64,000 nucleotides of DNA from PNON01 sp963757065 (GTDB lineage: Bacteria > Chloroflexota > Anaerolineae > Anaerolineales > Anaerolineaceae), in NCBI GenBank assembly GCA_963757065.1, contig CAVWQC010000001.1, positions 186,001 through 250,000 on the forward strand, read 5' to 3'. The first letter of the stretch is position 1, and each line of letters opens with the position of its first letter. Position numbers and translations under genes: made by a program. Shown one piece after another: positions 53,221 through 61,117 of the stretch. A model generated the notes under the pieces. It searched no databases, was not told where the DNA came from, and saw nothing but the letters and a program-made list of their open reading frames with translations.

Positions 53221-54726
53221 TTATTCCTTAAAAAAGGGAAGCAAAATTCTAAAGACTGAACCATGATTTACTTGACTTTCTGCAGTGAGCATCCCCCCAA
53301 ATCGTTCGATAATTTTATAACTGACTGCCAATCCCAAACCCGTACCTTCTGCTTTGGTGGAGAAAAATGGGTCGAAAATTGAAGTGAGTTGATCCTCAGG
53401 AATACCCTTTCCGGTATCACTTATGGATATTTCAACCATAGGATCATTGGCAGTTACTGAGATAATTATTTTTCCTCCATCATCCATGCTTTCGATGGCA
53501 TTAATGATAAGGTTAAGAATTACTTGTCCAAGCTCGTCCGCTGAAGCCATTACTTCAGGAATAGTCTCTGGAAAGTTAGTTTGCAATATTATCCTGGCAT
53601 GTTCAATTTGTTTCTTTGATATTTTTAGGGCGTGTTCCAAAACATCACGGATATCTATTTTCACCAACTTGGTTTTCCCGGGTCTGGAGAAATCCAGAAT
53701 TCTTCTGCTGATATGAGTTAAACGATTGATCTCCTCTTGTATTGATTTCAAATTTTGTTGTGTTTCTTCTTTCGACAACGAATATTCTGAGATCAGATCC
53801 ACACAGGATGAAATCGCCTGCAATGGATTATTGATCTCATGAGCAAGTGATGCCAAAAGCCTTCCAACAACTGCCAACCGTTCTGAACGGATCAATGCCT
53901 GCTCAGTAGCTTTCCGGTTTGTACTTTCCCGATTGCTTACTCGACGGCCTAGAGGTCTTTTATCATCCCCAAATACAGGTTGACAAGCGTGGTCTATCCA
54001 AACCTCTCCTTTTCCGTCTACATTTATACGGAACTCAATCGTGAGGGATGCTTCACTGGTTTTTTCGTCTTCATAATGATCCATCACCCTTTGGGTGTCA
54101 TCTGGATGAACCATGCGAATTAATAGTTCCGGATCATCAATTATTCCTTTTGCAGCATAGCCAGTGATCCTCTCACAGGCTGGTGAATTATATAGAATAG
54201 ACCCATCAGGTCCAATCCAATACTCCCAATCATAGGTAAAATCTGCGATCAAACGTAATTTTTCCTCTTCCAGGCTAAGTTCTTTCAGGATGGATTGATA
54301 CTTATCGATCGCTTCTTCAGTTCGCTTTGAGGCGATCAACATTTTTACTCTTTGCTTCAAAACCAGGGGATGAATGGGGCGGGTCAGAATATCTGTCACA
54401 CCTAGATTTAATGCCGGAATCACCAGGTCCGAGCCTTCCTGGTCAATGATTAGCAATATCGGAAGTTTTTCCGTTACACCAAGGGATTGGATACCGAAGA
54501 TCAATTGTTTAAATTCAGGCAATGCCTCGGGGGAGGTAAATGGTAGCCAAACCATAGCCAGGTCAGGTTTTATGGTGATATGTGGTTGGAAAGCTTTATC
54601 CAGGGATAATACAGTTGAAAACTGGTATTGGTCAGGCGAAAAAGCATTGATCAACCTATCAGCGCGTACCTGATCATCTGTTACTATGAGAAGGTTGGGA
54701 ATTATCGAATCTGGTTTCTCATACAT
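53221..54726 (-). CDS. Hybrid-like sensor histidine kinase with pseudo-receiver
   Basis: A 501-residue soluble kinase with no membrane helix. Residues 8-130 are receiver-like, but the phospho-acceptor position reads DLAMVWLPF instead of an Asp, so it is a pseudo-receiver. A PAS/PAC domain (about 160-270) follows. HisKA is centred on LASLAHEINNPLQ with His near residue 300. HATPase boxes are NLIINAIESM, DTGKGIPEDQL and GTGLGLAVS. It resembles NtrB/AtoS-type kinases that pair with response regulators. The signal is not known; PAS suggests a small molecule or redox cue. Confidence 0.9.
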   Translation of the reverse strand: MYEKPDSIIPNLLIVTDDQVRADRLINAFSPDQYQFSTVLSLDKAFQPHITIKPDLAMVWLPFTSPEALPEFKQLIFGIQSLGVTEKLPILLIIDQEGSDLVIPALNLGVTDILTRPIHPLVLKQRVKMLIASKRTEEAIDKYQSILKELSLEEEKLRLIADFTYDWEYWIGPDGSILYNSPACERITGYAAKGIIDDPELLIRMVHPDDTQRVMDHYEDEKTSEASLTIEFRINVDGKGEVWIDHACQPVFGDDKRPLGRRVSNRESTNRKATEQALIRSERLAVVGRLLASLAHEINNPLQAISSCVDLISEYSLSKEETQQNLKSIQEEINRLTHISRRILDFSRPGKTKLVKIDIRDVLEHALKISKKQIEHARIILQTNFPETIPEVMASADELGQVILNLIINAIESMDDGGKIIISVTANDPMVEISISDTGKGIPEDQLTSIFDPFFSTKAEGTGLGLAVSYKIIERFGGMLTAESQVNHGSVFRILLPFFKE

Positions 54727-54804
54727 AGTTGTTGAAAGTAATAATATCCTTATTATATGAGATACAACCAGGGGAACCGAAACATCAGTTTCTTGGTGTC
54801 AATT

Positions 54805-55155
54805 CTATTGTAGTCGAACCAGGGTTTTTCCCTTTTCCCATAAAGCTTCGAGTCGGTAATACTCACGCTGCGTAGGAGAGAATAAGTGAACGACGATGTC
54901 TCCGCAATCTACAACCACCCATCCAAAATCTGAAACACCTTCAATACGGGCAGGCAAACCGCCTTCTTTTTTCGCACATTGAGCTACTGCGTCAGATAAA
55001 GCATTTAACATTCGATCTGATGTTCCTGAACAAATGATGAAATAATCTGTAAATGAAGCGACTTCCTGTATGTCCAGCAGTATAATTTTTTCGCCCTTTT
55101 TCTCTGCCAGAGATTCTACCAATTTATGGGCTGTTTCCAAGGTATCCAGAATCAT
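54805..55155 (-). CDS. rsfS: Ribosomal silencing factor RsfS
   Basis: A complete 116-residue RsfS (Iojap-like) protein. It binds L14 on the 50S subunit and blocks subunit joining in slow growth. Motifs: DIQEVASFTDYFIICSGTSDRM near residues 29-48 and GDIVVHLFSPTQREYYRLEALW near the end. GGAGAA overlaps the ATG region. It is probably cotranscribed with thpR, which lies 61 bp upstream on the same strand. Confidence 0.95.
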   Translation of the reverse strand: MILDTLETAHKLVESLAEKKGEKIILLDIQEVASFTDYFIICSGTSDRMLNALSDAVAQCAKKEGGLPARIEGVSDFGWVVVDCGDIVVHLFSPTQREYYRLEALWEKGKTLVRLQ

Positions 55156-55216
55156 TTCTCCTTATTAGTTTTGAGACTTCATTTTAACACGGATTCTTGA
55201 GGGATTCTATTCATTG

Positions 55217-55801
55217 TCAAATTGACTCAAGTTTTGAACGGTAGATGACAGTATAAACCGGCCCGGTCGGTAACAAATCGCTTTTAACCAGGCTGATATG
55301 GTCCACAAGGACTTTACCAATTTCGCCAGGTTGATTGCGTAATATGATCTCACCTAATTTCACCAGATGCTCATCGGCCAAACCCTGATACACTCTGCCT
55401 ATCGTTAAATGCGGGGAAAACGGCTTTTCCTCCCGGGCAATTTTTAACAGGGTTAGAGCATCATCCAAACCTTTACTTAACCCGGTTAGGGATAGCTTAT
55501 TGTCCAACCCAATCCAGATAACGCGTGGTTTCCTGGCAGTAGGGAACATCCCCGCCGCTGCAGCAGTAAATTGGAATCCGGGTGTGGTAGCAGAAAGTTT
55601 ATCCATTTTTTCCTGGATCGAAGGAATAAGTGTGATCGGTGTATCCCCCAGGAATTTCAATGTGAGGTGCAGATTCTTTGTAGGCACCCATTTCACCCAA
55701 CCCGATGGAATCAACCCCTGGTAACACAGTATCGCAGAGTTAATTGCCTGCCTGACTTCTTCTGGTAATTCAATAGCGATAAAGGCTCGGATTGTTTTCA
55801 T
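55217..55801 (-). CDS. thpR: RNA 2',3'-cyclic phosphodiesterase
   Basis: A 194-residue 2H phosphoesterase. The two HxTx motifs are HLTLKFLG (about residues 46-53) and HLTIGRV (about 131-137). RAFIAIELPEEV at the N-terminus and DHISLVKSDLLPTGPVYTVI at the C-terminus are typical. It hydrolyses 2',3'-cyclic phosphate ends of RNA. AGGAAG directly precedes the ATG. Confidence 0.94.
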   Translation of the reverse strand: MKTIRAFIAIELPEEVRQAINSAILCYQGLIPSGWVKWVPTKNLHLTLKFLGDTPITLIPSIQEKMDKLSATTPGFQFTAAAAGMFPTARKPRVIWIGLDNKLSLTGLSKGLDDALTLLKIAREEKPFSPHLTIGRVYQGLADEHLVKLGEIILRNQPGEIGKVLVDHISLVKSDLLPTGPVYTVIYRSKLESI

Positions 55802-55976
55802 CTTCCTAAAATAGCATATTGATTAGAAAAAGGCAACTCAAGAAGATGGATTTATAAGTCAAGAAATCATTTGATATATTACAGCATTTTCTATTCATCA
55901 AGAATAATATAATTAAAAAAAAACCTGTTCACCCAAACACTTTGTGTGCCATCAGTACATCCTTCTAATGATTATC

Positions 55977-56005
55977 TGTACAGAGGTATCTATTTGTGGT
56001 ATAAG
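55977..56005 (+). promoter_or_regulatory. Predicted promoter of the 6S RNA gene
   Basis: TGTACA (55977-55982) and TATAAG (56000-56005), spaced by 17 bp, predict a start at about 56012, exactly where the predicted 6S closing stem begins. Confidence 0.55.
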
Positions 56006-56010
56006 GAAAT

Positions 56011-56184
56011 TGCCCTACTGTGTTCGTGATGTTGCCTATGCGTTCTGAGCCAACACCTTAAAAAATGGGTCTTATTCTTGCGGCAGTGATGCGGTAGACT
56101 TCGGTCAAGGCTGATCTTCCGGGACGAGATCCGTCCTGTATTTATACAGGTTCAAAACCCAGCAGCACACGGCATGGCGGGGTT
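56011..56184 (+). ncRNA. ssrS: Predicted 6S RNA (SsrS)
   Basis: About 174 nt with 6S architecture. The 5' part (CCCTACTGTGTT, then TGTTGC) pairs with the 3' part (GCAGCA, then ACACGGCATGGCGGGG) in a long, bulged closing stem. The interior holds the 5' bubble sequence TTCTGAGCCAACACC (CTGAGCC at 56045-56051), which shares its core with the pRNA template region of E. coli 6S RNA at the equivalent position. A promoter fits the 5' end, and TTCTTTT follows the 3' end. No protein frame fits this conserved-looking stretch. 6S RNA would sequester the sigma70 holoenzyme in stationary phase. Identification is by eye; a covariance search would settle it. Confidence 0.7.
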
Positions 56185-56215
56185 CTTTTAAACAAAACCC
56201 AATTCCAGCAATTAC

Positions 56216-56233
56216 ACTGGACATATGTCCAGT
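56216..56233. promoter_or_regulatory. Perfect 18-bp palindrome upstream of glnA
   Basis: ACTGGACATATGTCCAGT, 34 bp before the glnA start and 32 bp after the 6S RNA. It is followed by TTGTTTTTATATC, so it may be the terminator of the 6S transcript. The perfect symmetry also suits an operator for a dimeric regulator of glnA. Both roles are possible. Confidence 0.55.
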
Positions 56234-56267
56234 TGTTTTTATATCTTTTATCAGGAGCGAGGTAAAT

Positions 56268-57605
56268 ATGGATAGAAAGGATTTGTTAAAGAAGATCAAA
56301 GAAGATGGGGTGAAATTTATCTCCTTCCAGTTCACCGATGTGAATGGTGTTGTGAAGTCTCTGGATGCCCCAGTTGAACGATTGGAAGTCGCACTAGATG
56401 AAGGCATCTGGTTCGATGGTTCATCCGTTGAAGGATTTTGTCGAATCCAGGAGAGCGATATGCTCTTACAAGTTGATCAGGATTCTTATGCTGTCCTACC
56501 CTGGTCTCCGGTGGAACTTCGCCGCGGACGATTCTTCTGCGACATATTCATGCCGGATGGCACACCATTCAACGGAGATCCTCGTGGTGTCCTCAAAAGG
56601 TCACTGGCCAAGCTCAAAGAAAAAGGTATGGTATTCAATGTCGGGCCGGAACCGGAATTCTTCCTCCTCAAGAAAAATGGCGGAGAGATGATCCACCCGG
56701 TGCCGCATGATGTTGGCGGTTATTTTGACTTCTCCCCCAACGATGAAGCTGTCCGTGTCCGAACGGAGTTGATCCAGGCTCTGGGTCAGATGGGCTTGGA
56801 AATTGAAGTAGGACACCATGAAGTTGCCCTTGGTCAGCATGAGATCGACTTCCGTTTTGCCGATGCATTACGTACAGCCGATAATGTACTTACTTTAAAA
56901 TACACCGTTAAAGCCATAGCTGCACAAAATGGATTGGTGGCATCGTTTATGCCCAAGCCCATTTTTGGAATCAACGGCAGTGGTATGCATTGTCATCAAT
57001 CCATTTCGGACCTGAACGGCAAGAATCTTTTCTTCGATGGAAAAGATCCATTCAGCCTGTCCAAGCTGGCTTATGGGTTCATCGCCGGACAGTTAAACCA
57101 TGCCCGCAGCTTCTCTGCTGTAGTCGCACCGACTGTAAACTCATATAAACGGTTGGTTCCTGGATATGAGGCTCCCGTTTACATAGGCTGGGCTCAAACC
57201 AACCGTTCCGCTCTGATTCGGATTCCTCGCTATACACCCGGGCGGGACGGTGCAGTTCGTGCTGAATTAAGGTGCCCGGATCCATCTTCCAACCCTTACC
57301 TCGTCTTCCTTGCAATCCTTGCTGCAGGAATGGATGGCATCGAAAAAGGTATGAATGCACCCACCCCATTAAATAATGTGAATGTTTATGAGTTGACACA
57401 GGCAGATCGTAAACGCCTTAAGGTCGATAACCTTCCCGGTTCCCTGGCTGAAGCGTTGGTGGAATTGGATAAAGATCCGGTCATCAAGGATGCTCTCGGT
57501 TCTACAATTTATGAAGCATTCGTTCGTTCTCGTAAAGCGGAGTGGGAAGAATACCGGATTAATGTTTCAGATTGGGAAGTGGAGCATTACCTGGAAACTG
57601 CTTAA
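56268..57605 (+). CDS. glnA: Glutamine synthetase, type I
   Basis: A 445-residue GS-I that makes glutamine from glutamate, ammonia and ATP in a dodecamer. Landmarks: WFDGSSVEGFCRIQESDM, the metal-binding VGPEPEFFLL, GINGSGMHCHQS, the ATP-site KRLVPGYEAPVYIGWA and RCPDPSSNPYLVF. The length and the lack of the extra insertion and adenylylated Tyr region place it in the GSI-alpha group, which is controlled by feedback and regulators rather than by adenylylation. CAGGAGCGAGG precedes the ATG. The gene has its own upstream palindrome. Confidence 0.97.
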   Translation: MDRKDLLKKIKEDGVKFISFQFTDVNGVVKSLDAPVERLEVALDEGIWFDGSSVEGFCRIQESDMLLQVDQDSYAVLPWSPVELRRGRFFCDIFMPDGTPFNGDPRGVLKRSLAKLKEKGMVFNVGPEPEFFLLKKNGGEMIHPVPHDVGGYFDFSPNDEAVRVRTELIQALGQMGLEIEVGHHEVALGQHEIDFRFADALRTADNVLTLKYTVKAIAAQNGLVASFMPKPIFGINGSGMHCHQSISDLNGKNLFFDGKDPFSLSKLAYGFIAGQLNHARSFSAVVAPTVNSYKRLVPGYEAPVYIGWAQTNRSALIRIPRYTPGRDGAVRAELRCPDPSSNPYLVFLAILAAGMDGIEKGMNAPTPLNNVNVYELTQADRKRLKVDNLPGSLAEALVELDKDPVIKDALGSTIYEAFVRSRKAEWEEYRINVSDWEVEHYLETA

Positions 57606-58522
57606 TGCTTAGGTTCGATCAGTCTGCAAAAGGTGCATAGGTCAACAGAACTGGTTGGCTGACCGCATTGTTTACAATATTTTTCCTCATATAACTGGCT
57701 TTCTGATATTTTCAGAAGGCCAGTTTTTTTTCGTTCAATAAAGGTTTGGAAGTACTGGTATTTCAAACCTGGCTGGTCATTTTCCAACTCATTGAGGATC
57801 GTCTTATAATGGTTCGTTCTGGAACCGGTGGAGAAAGGACATTCCTCTTCGATGTACTCGATCTCATTCAGGAGCGCATAAGCTGTTGTTTCCCGCTCAT
57901 AGAATTGAACAAATGGCTTTACCCGCCGGGCGAACTTATCGCGTTCATCCATTACCGGGTACTGCCTTCCAAGTTGATCTGTATTCCAGGTCAAGTTATT
58001 CGAAAACAGAACCGCAGCTTCATCATCCAGGTTGTGACCGGTAGCCAGCACGTTGAAACCATTCTCATGGGCATAACGGTTCAACTCATGGCGTTTCACC
58101 AATCCACAGGTGGAGCAGGGTTTATTGTCTCCCGGATGCGACCGCATGAACATCTCTGGTACTGTCTCAATATATTCCTGCTGAATATGCAACTCGTGAA
58201 GTATTAATCCTCTTGCTAAAGCGAATTTGCGGGTGAATTCCATGGAACTGGTGGAATATTGGCTGTCTGCATCTATTCCCAGTTGGATGGATAATCCTTC
58301 CACAATATAGCCCAACCGTGTCAATGCATCCCATAACCCCAATGAGTCTTTTCCCCCCGAAACAGCGGCAAGGATCCGGTCTCCTTCATTGATCATGCGG
58401 AATTTCTTAATCGTAGTAGCCGTGTGCTGCAGAAACCATTCGTTAAAATGGTCCTTGCATAAAGCCATTCTATGCTGCCTCAGATTGATGACCGCACTTT
58501 GCGAGCATTTCCTGCATCTCAT
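57602..58522 (-). CDS. ttuA: TtuA-type tRNA 2-thiouridine synthetase
   Basis: A 306-residue PP-loop enzyme of the TtuA/TtcA family. N-terminal zinc finger (CRKC, then LCKDH), PP-loop SGGKDS near residue 56, a Cys pair in PCSTCGLVKR and a C-terminal zinc finger (YCKQCGQPTS, then LCTFC). These two-finger, three-Cys features mark the TtuA group (sulfur transfer to U54 of tRNA using a TtuB carrier and an Fe-S cluster). It overlaps the carrier-protein gene by 4 bp (ATGA). The 2-thiocytidine activity of TtcA is the alternative; the partner gene favours TtuA. Confidence 0.88.
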   Translation of the reverse strand: MRCRKCSQSAVINLRQHRMALCKDHFNEWFLQHTATTIKKFRMINEGDRILAAVSGGKDSLGLWDALTRLGYIVEGLSIQLGIDADSQYSTSSMEFTRKFALARGLILHELHIQQEYIETVPEMFMRSHPGDNKPCSTCGLVKRHELNRYAHENGFNVLATGHNLDDEAAVLFSNNLTWNTDQLGRQYPVMDERDKFARRVKPFVQFYERETTAYALLNEIEYIEEECPFSTGSRTNHYKTILNELENDQPGLKYQYFQTFIERKKTGLLKISESQLYEEKYCKQCGQPTSSVDLCTFCRLIEPKH

Positions 58523-58752
58523 CGATTTCCACCCGAGATGACCGGTACAAGTTTTACTATATCCTTATCTTTGAGCAGGCGGTCTTCAGTAATGATCTCC
58601 CCTTCCCTTACAGCCAGATAGCTTTCGGGAGTAAACCTTAAGCGTTTATAAACCTGTGAAAGGGTCAGATCACCGGGGATATTGTATTCTTTATCACGTA
58701 GTTTTATGGTTGGCACAAACGCTGCCTTTCTTTTCCGCATATTGAAACTCAT
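58519..58752 (-). CDS. Ubiquitin-like sulfur carrier (TtuB/ThiS-like)
   Basis: A 77-residue beta-grasp protein of the MoaD/ThiS/TtuB kind: IKLRDKEYNIPGDLTLSQVYKRL, then EGEIITEDRLLKDKDIVKLVPVISGG. The C-terminal Gly-Gly (residues 74-75) is followed by two extra residues, Asn-Arg, whereas active carriers end in the glycine. The N-terminus is basic. It overlaps ttuA by 4 bp, so it is the likely sulfur donor for that enzyme. Maturation by a protease or use of a non-terminal carboxylate must be assumed. A ribosome site is not obvious. Confidence 0.8.
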   Translation of the reverse strand: MSFNMRKRKAAFVPTIKLRDKEYNIPGDLTLSQVYKRLRFTPESYLAVREGEIITEDRLLKDKDIVKLVPVISGGNR

Positions 58753-58799
58753 TGTATAATTTAGTACGGCATGAATTATATCGTAGAGGAGAACAGTAT

Positions 58800-59447
58800 A
58801 TGGTAGAACGGATGGAGTTTGTTCGAAATTATAATGACCTCAGCACCGAGAAGGGTTTCCAGTTTGAGTTTGTCTGTGACCGCTGTGGAGTTGGATACCG
58901 CACCAAATTTGTGCCGTCCATAACCGGCACTGTCAGCGGTGTGGTGGATGCGGCCAGCAGTCTCTTTGGCGGATTATTTTCCTCAGCCGCAAATATTGCC
59001 GGGAGGGTACACGATGCAGCTTGGGAAAAAGCACATGATGACAATTTTGAAGCTGCCACCCGGGAGATGAGACCTGAATTCGCCCAGTGCCCGCGCTGCC
59101 AGACTTGGGTTTGCCGCCAGAAATGCTGGAATGAGAAACGCGGACTGTGCAAGAATTGTGCACCAGATATGGGTGTGGAAATGTCTGCTGCGCAAGCCAG
59201 CCGGTCAGTGGAAGAGGTCTGGGCGCATGCCGCCATGTCAGAAGAAGATAAAAAATTATCCGAAGCCAACTGGCGGGAGACCATCCATGCCACCTGCCCG
59301 GAATGTGAAACACCATTGGGAACCAACGCTAAATTCTGCCCGAATTGCGGTGCAAAAGTCAAGAACGAACAGCACTGTACTGAATGTGGAGCAATTCTTC
59401 AACCTAATGCAAAATTCTGTGCTGATTGTGGCAAAAAAGTGGGTTAA
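58800..59447 (+). CDS. Zinc-ribbon protein with double zinc ribbon
   Basis: 215 residues from ATG 58800, eight bases after GAGGAG; the frame is open upstream but lacks a ribosome site there. N-terminal segment FEFVCDRCGVGY, a hydrophobic Ser/Ala/Gly region (about residues 40-65), a ring-like Cys cluster (CPRCQTWVCRQKCWNEK, then CKNCAPD), and a C-terminal double zinc ribbon (CPECETPL...CPNCG, CTECGAIL...CADCG). It is a soluble, metal-rich scaffold of unknown function. It is divergent from the TtuB-like gene, with a shared 47-bp spacer, and is followed by a terminator. Confidence 0.8.
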   Translation: MVERMEFVRNYNDLSTEKGFQFEFVCDRCGVGYRTKFVPSITGTVSGVVDAASSLFGGLFSSAANIAGRVHDAAWEKAHDDNFEAATREMRPEFAQCPRCQTWVCRQKCWNEKRGLCKNCAPDMGVEMSAAQASRSVEEVWAHAAMSEEDKKLSEANWRETIHATCPECETPLGTNAKFCPNCGAKVKNEQHCTECGAILQPNAKFCADCGKKVG

Positions 59448-59476
59448 GGGACCTTCCCGGATTTGATCAGGTTTTC

Positions 59477-59501
59477 AAGGGTGCGTTTTATACGCACCCT
59501 T
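59477..59501 (+). terminator. Intrinsic terminator after the zinc-ribbon gene
   Basis: A perfect 10-bp stem (AAGGGTGCGT / ACGCACCCTT) with a five-base loop, 30 bp past the stop. The trailing T-run is short (TTCATCTTATC). Confidence 0.7.
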
Positions 59502-59551
59502 CATCTTATCAATGAGTACCAATTAATAAATTAAAGATAGGTGGAAAACTT

Positions 59552-60994
59552 TTGAAAGAAAATCTTGAAACTTCCAATCCACAAACTAGATTCGATTTGG
59601 GAGTCTGGATTGGATTGGCAATTTTTTCAATTATTTTTGGATTCATTTATTCGCGCTTTACTCAGGATGATGCTTTTATTACCTATCGTTATGCCCGAAA
59701 CCTCGTAGAAGGAATTGGTTTTGTTTACAATCCCGGTGAATGGGTTCTCGGAACGACAACCCCCTTATATACATTATTACTCGCTGCTTTCGCATTCATA
59801 AGTAAGGTTGATGTTGCAACGATCAGTTTTATAGTTTGTATTTTTAGCTTATGGATGGGCAGTGGTTTTCTTTATGAGCTCGGAAAGACCCAGACTAAAG
59901 AATTTGGGCTCATAGTCGCACTGCTTTATATCACCTGTCCATTTCTCCCTCAATTTATGGGTATGGAAAGCTACTTCTTGCTTTTCCTCTTTATTTTCAC
60001 TGCATGGTTATATGAACGCAATAAATATTTACTTTCCTCCATTATTTGTGGATTGCTGATCCTTGTGCGATACGAAATGGCAATTTTTGTGATCCTGTTA
60101 TTCATATTCGATTTTGCCAGAAAAAGAAGATTTCCGGTTTGGATCTTACCAGGCCTAATTCCAGTCCTGATTTGGGTCATTTTTGCGGTTATTACCTTCG
60201 GCTCCCCCATCCCACTATCGGCCTCTGCAAAACTTCTCGCGTCAAATACGCCCTTCACCCTTGGCTTAGCCGGGTATATCTATAGTTTTATTGGCCGATT
60301 ATCCCTTTGGCTTATCGTGATCGTATTCTTCTTCATTGGGCTGTTCAGCACCTTTAGTACAAGAAAATTCCATGGTGGCTATTTCTTGATCGTGATATAT
60401 GCAGGGGTTTACTTCATAATTGCCTCACTAATAGCCGGATCCTTTCCATGGTATTATGCACCCCTTATTCCTCTCCTGGCAATTTTCGCTGCTGCAGGAA
60501 CAATCTTTCTATCCCGGATTCCCCACCTGATTAAGCTCAATGAGAGTACCATGGCCAAGGAGAAGACTTCACGATTTCTGCAAATTTGTTTTGCAGCAAT
60601 CCTTATCTCTATTCAATTAGCATTTTGGTACAAAGACGCCATTTCATACCGTAATCAACCATTTGACCACAGATACAAAGCATATTCTCAAGTATCTGAG
60701 TGGTTAAACATTCATGCCACGCAAGGACAAAGCCTCGCAGCGCTGGAAATCGGATATATCGGTTACCAGACAAACATGAAGATAATCGACCTTTACGGAT
60801 TGGTCACCCCGGAAATATTGCCCTGGGTCGCTGAAGGTTCTGAGGCTGGACTACTACATTCATTGATACTCTTCTCACCAGATTATGTTCTCCTTCCGAT
60901 CGAAAAGTGTCACCATCTTCAGGTTATGGCTGGCGATTCCCGGTACCAGCAAGTTGAGACATTCGAAAATCGTTATATCATTTATAAAAAATAA
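59552..60994 (+). CDS. RgtA/GT39-like membrane glycosyltransferase
   Basis: A 480-residue protein with about 10-12 membrane helices, starting at a TTG with AGGTGG upstream. The first extracytoplasmic loop has DDAFITYRYARNLVEG and NPGEWVLGTTTPLYTLLLA. The Asp-Asp motif after helix 1 and the TTPLYTLL segment are typical of the ArnT/RgtA-B-C-D family of lipid-linked sugar transferases, common in Chloroflexota. The donor is a polyprenyl-phosphate sugar; the acceptor is unknown. The gene is not linked to other glycan genes here. Confidence 0.78.
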   Translation: MKENLETSNPQTRFDLGVWIGLAIFSIIFGFIYSRFTQDDAFITYRYARNLVEGIGFVYNPGEWVLGTTTPLYTLLLAAFAFISKVDVATISFIVCIFSLWMGSGFLYELGKTQTKEFGLIVALLYITCPFLPQFMGMESYFLLFLFIFTAWLYERNKYLLSSIICGLLILVRYEMAIFVILLFIFDFARKRRFPVWILPGLIPVLIWVIFAVITFGSPIPLSASAKLLASNTPFTLGLAGYIYSFIGRLSLWLIVIVFFFIGLFSTFSTRKFHGGYFLIVIYAGVYFIIASLIAGSFPWYYAPLIPLLAIFAAAGTIFLSRIPHLIKLNESTMAKEKTSRFLQICFAAILISIQLAFWYKDAISYRNQPFDHRYKAYSQVSEWLNIHATQGQSLAALEIGYIGYQTNMKIIDLYGLVTPEILPWVAEGSEAGLLHSLILFSPDYVLLPIEKCHHLQVMAGDSRYQQVETFENRYIIYKK

Positions 60995-61022
60995 CACTAT
61001 TAGTTGTATGCCGGTTAGAGCT

Positions 61023-61104
61023 GGTTCCCGAGCCTGTCGAGGGACGCAGCGAAATCCGACACAACTTAAAGCGTTGGATTTCGGGCATTTGCCCTCAATC
61101 CAAC
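61023..61104. repeat. REP-like intergenic palindromic element
   Basis: Between convergent genes lies a short region with GAGCCTGTCGAGGG (61030-61043) and a nested hairpin: GTTGGATT (61073-61080) pairs with AATCCAAC (61097-61104) and GGGC (61083-61086) with GCCC (61091-61094) around ATTT. The GAGCCTGTCGAGGG string resembles a motif I recall from REP-type intergenic repeats in many bacterial genomes. It may act as a bidirectional terminator. Confidence 0.5.
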
Positions 61105-61117
61105 CTGCAAAAGACTT

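Noticed and set aside
56130..56165. A tRNA T-arm-like string (GGTTCAAAACCC) upstream of glnA.
   Set aside because: No acceptor stem, D-arm or anticodon arm can be built around it; the segment fits the 3' part of the predicted 6S RNA.
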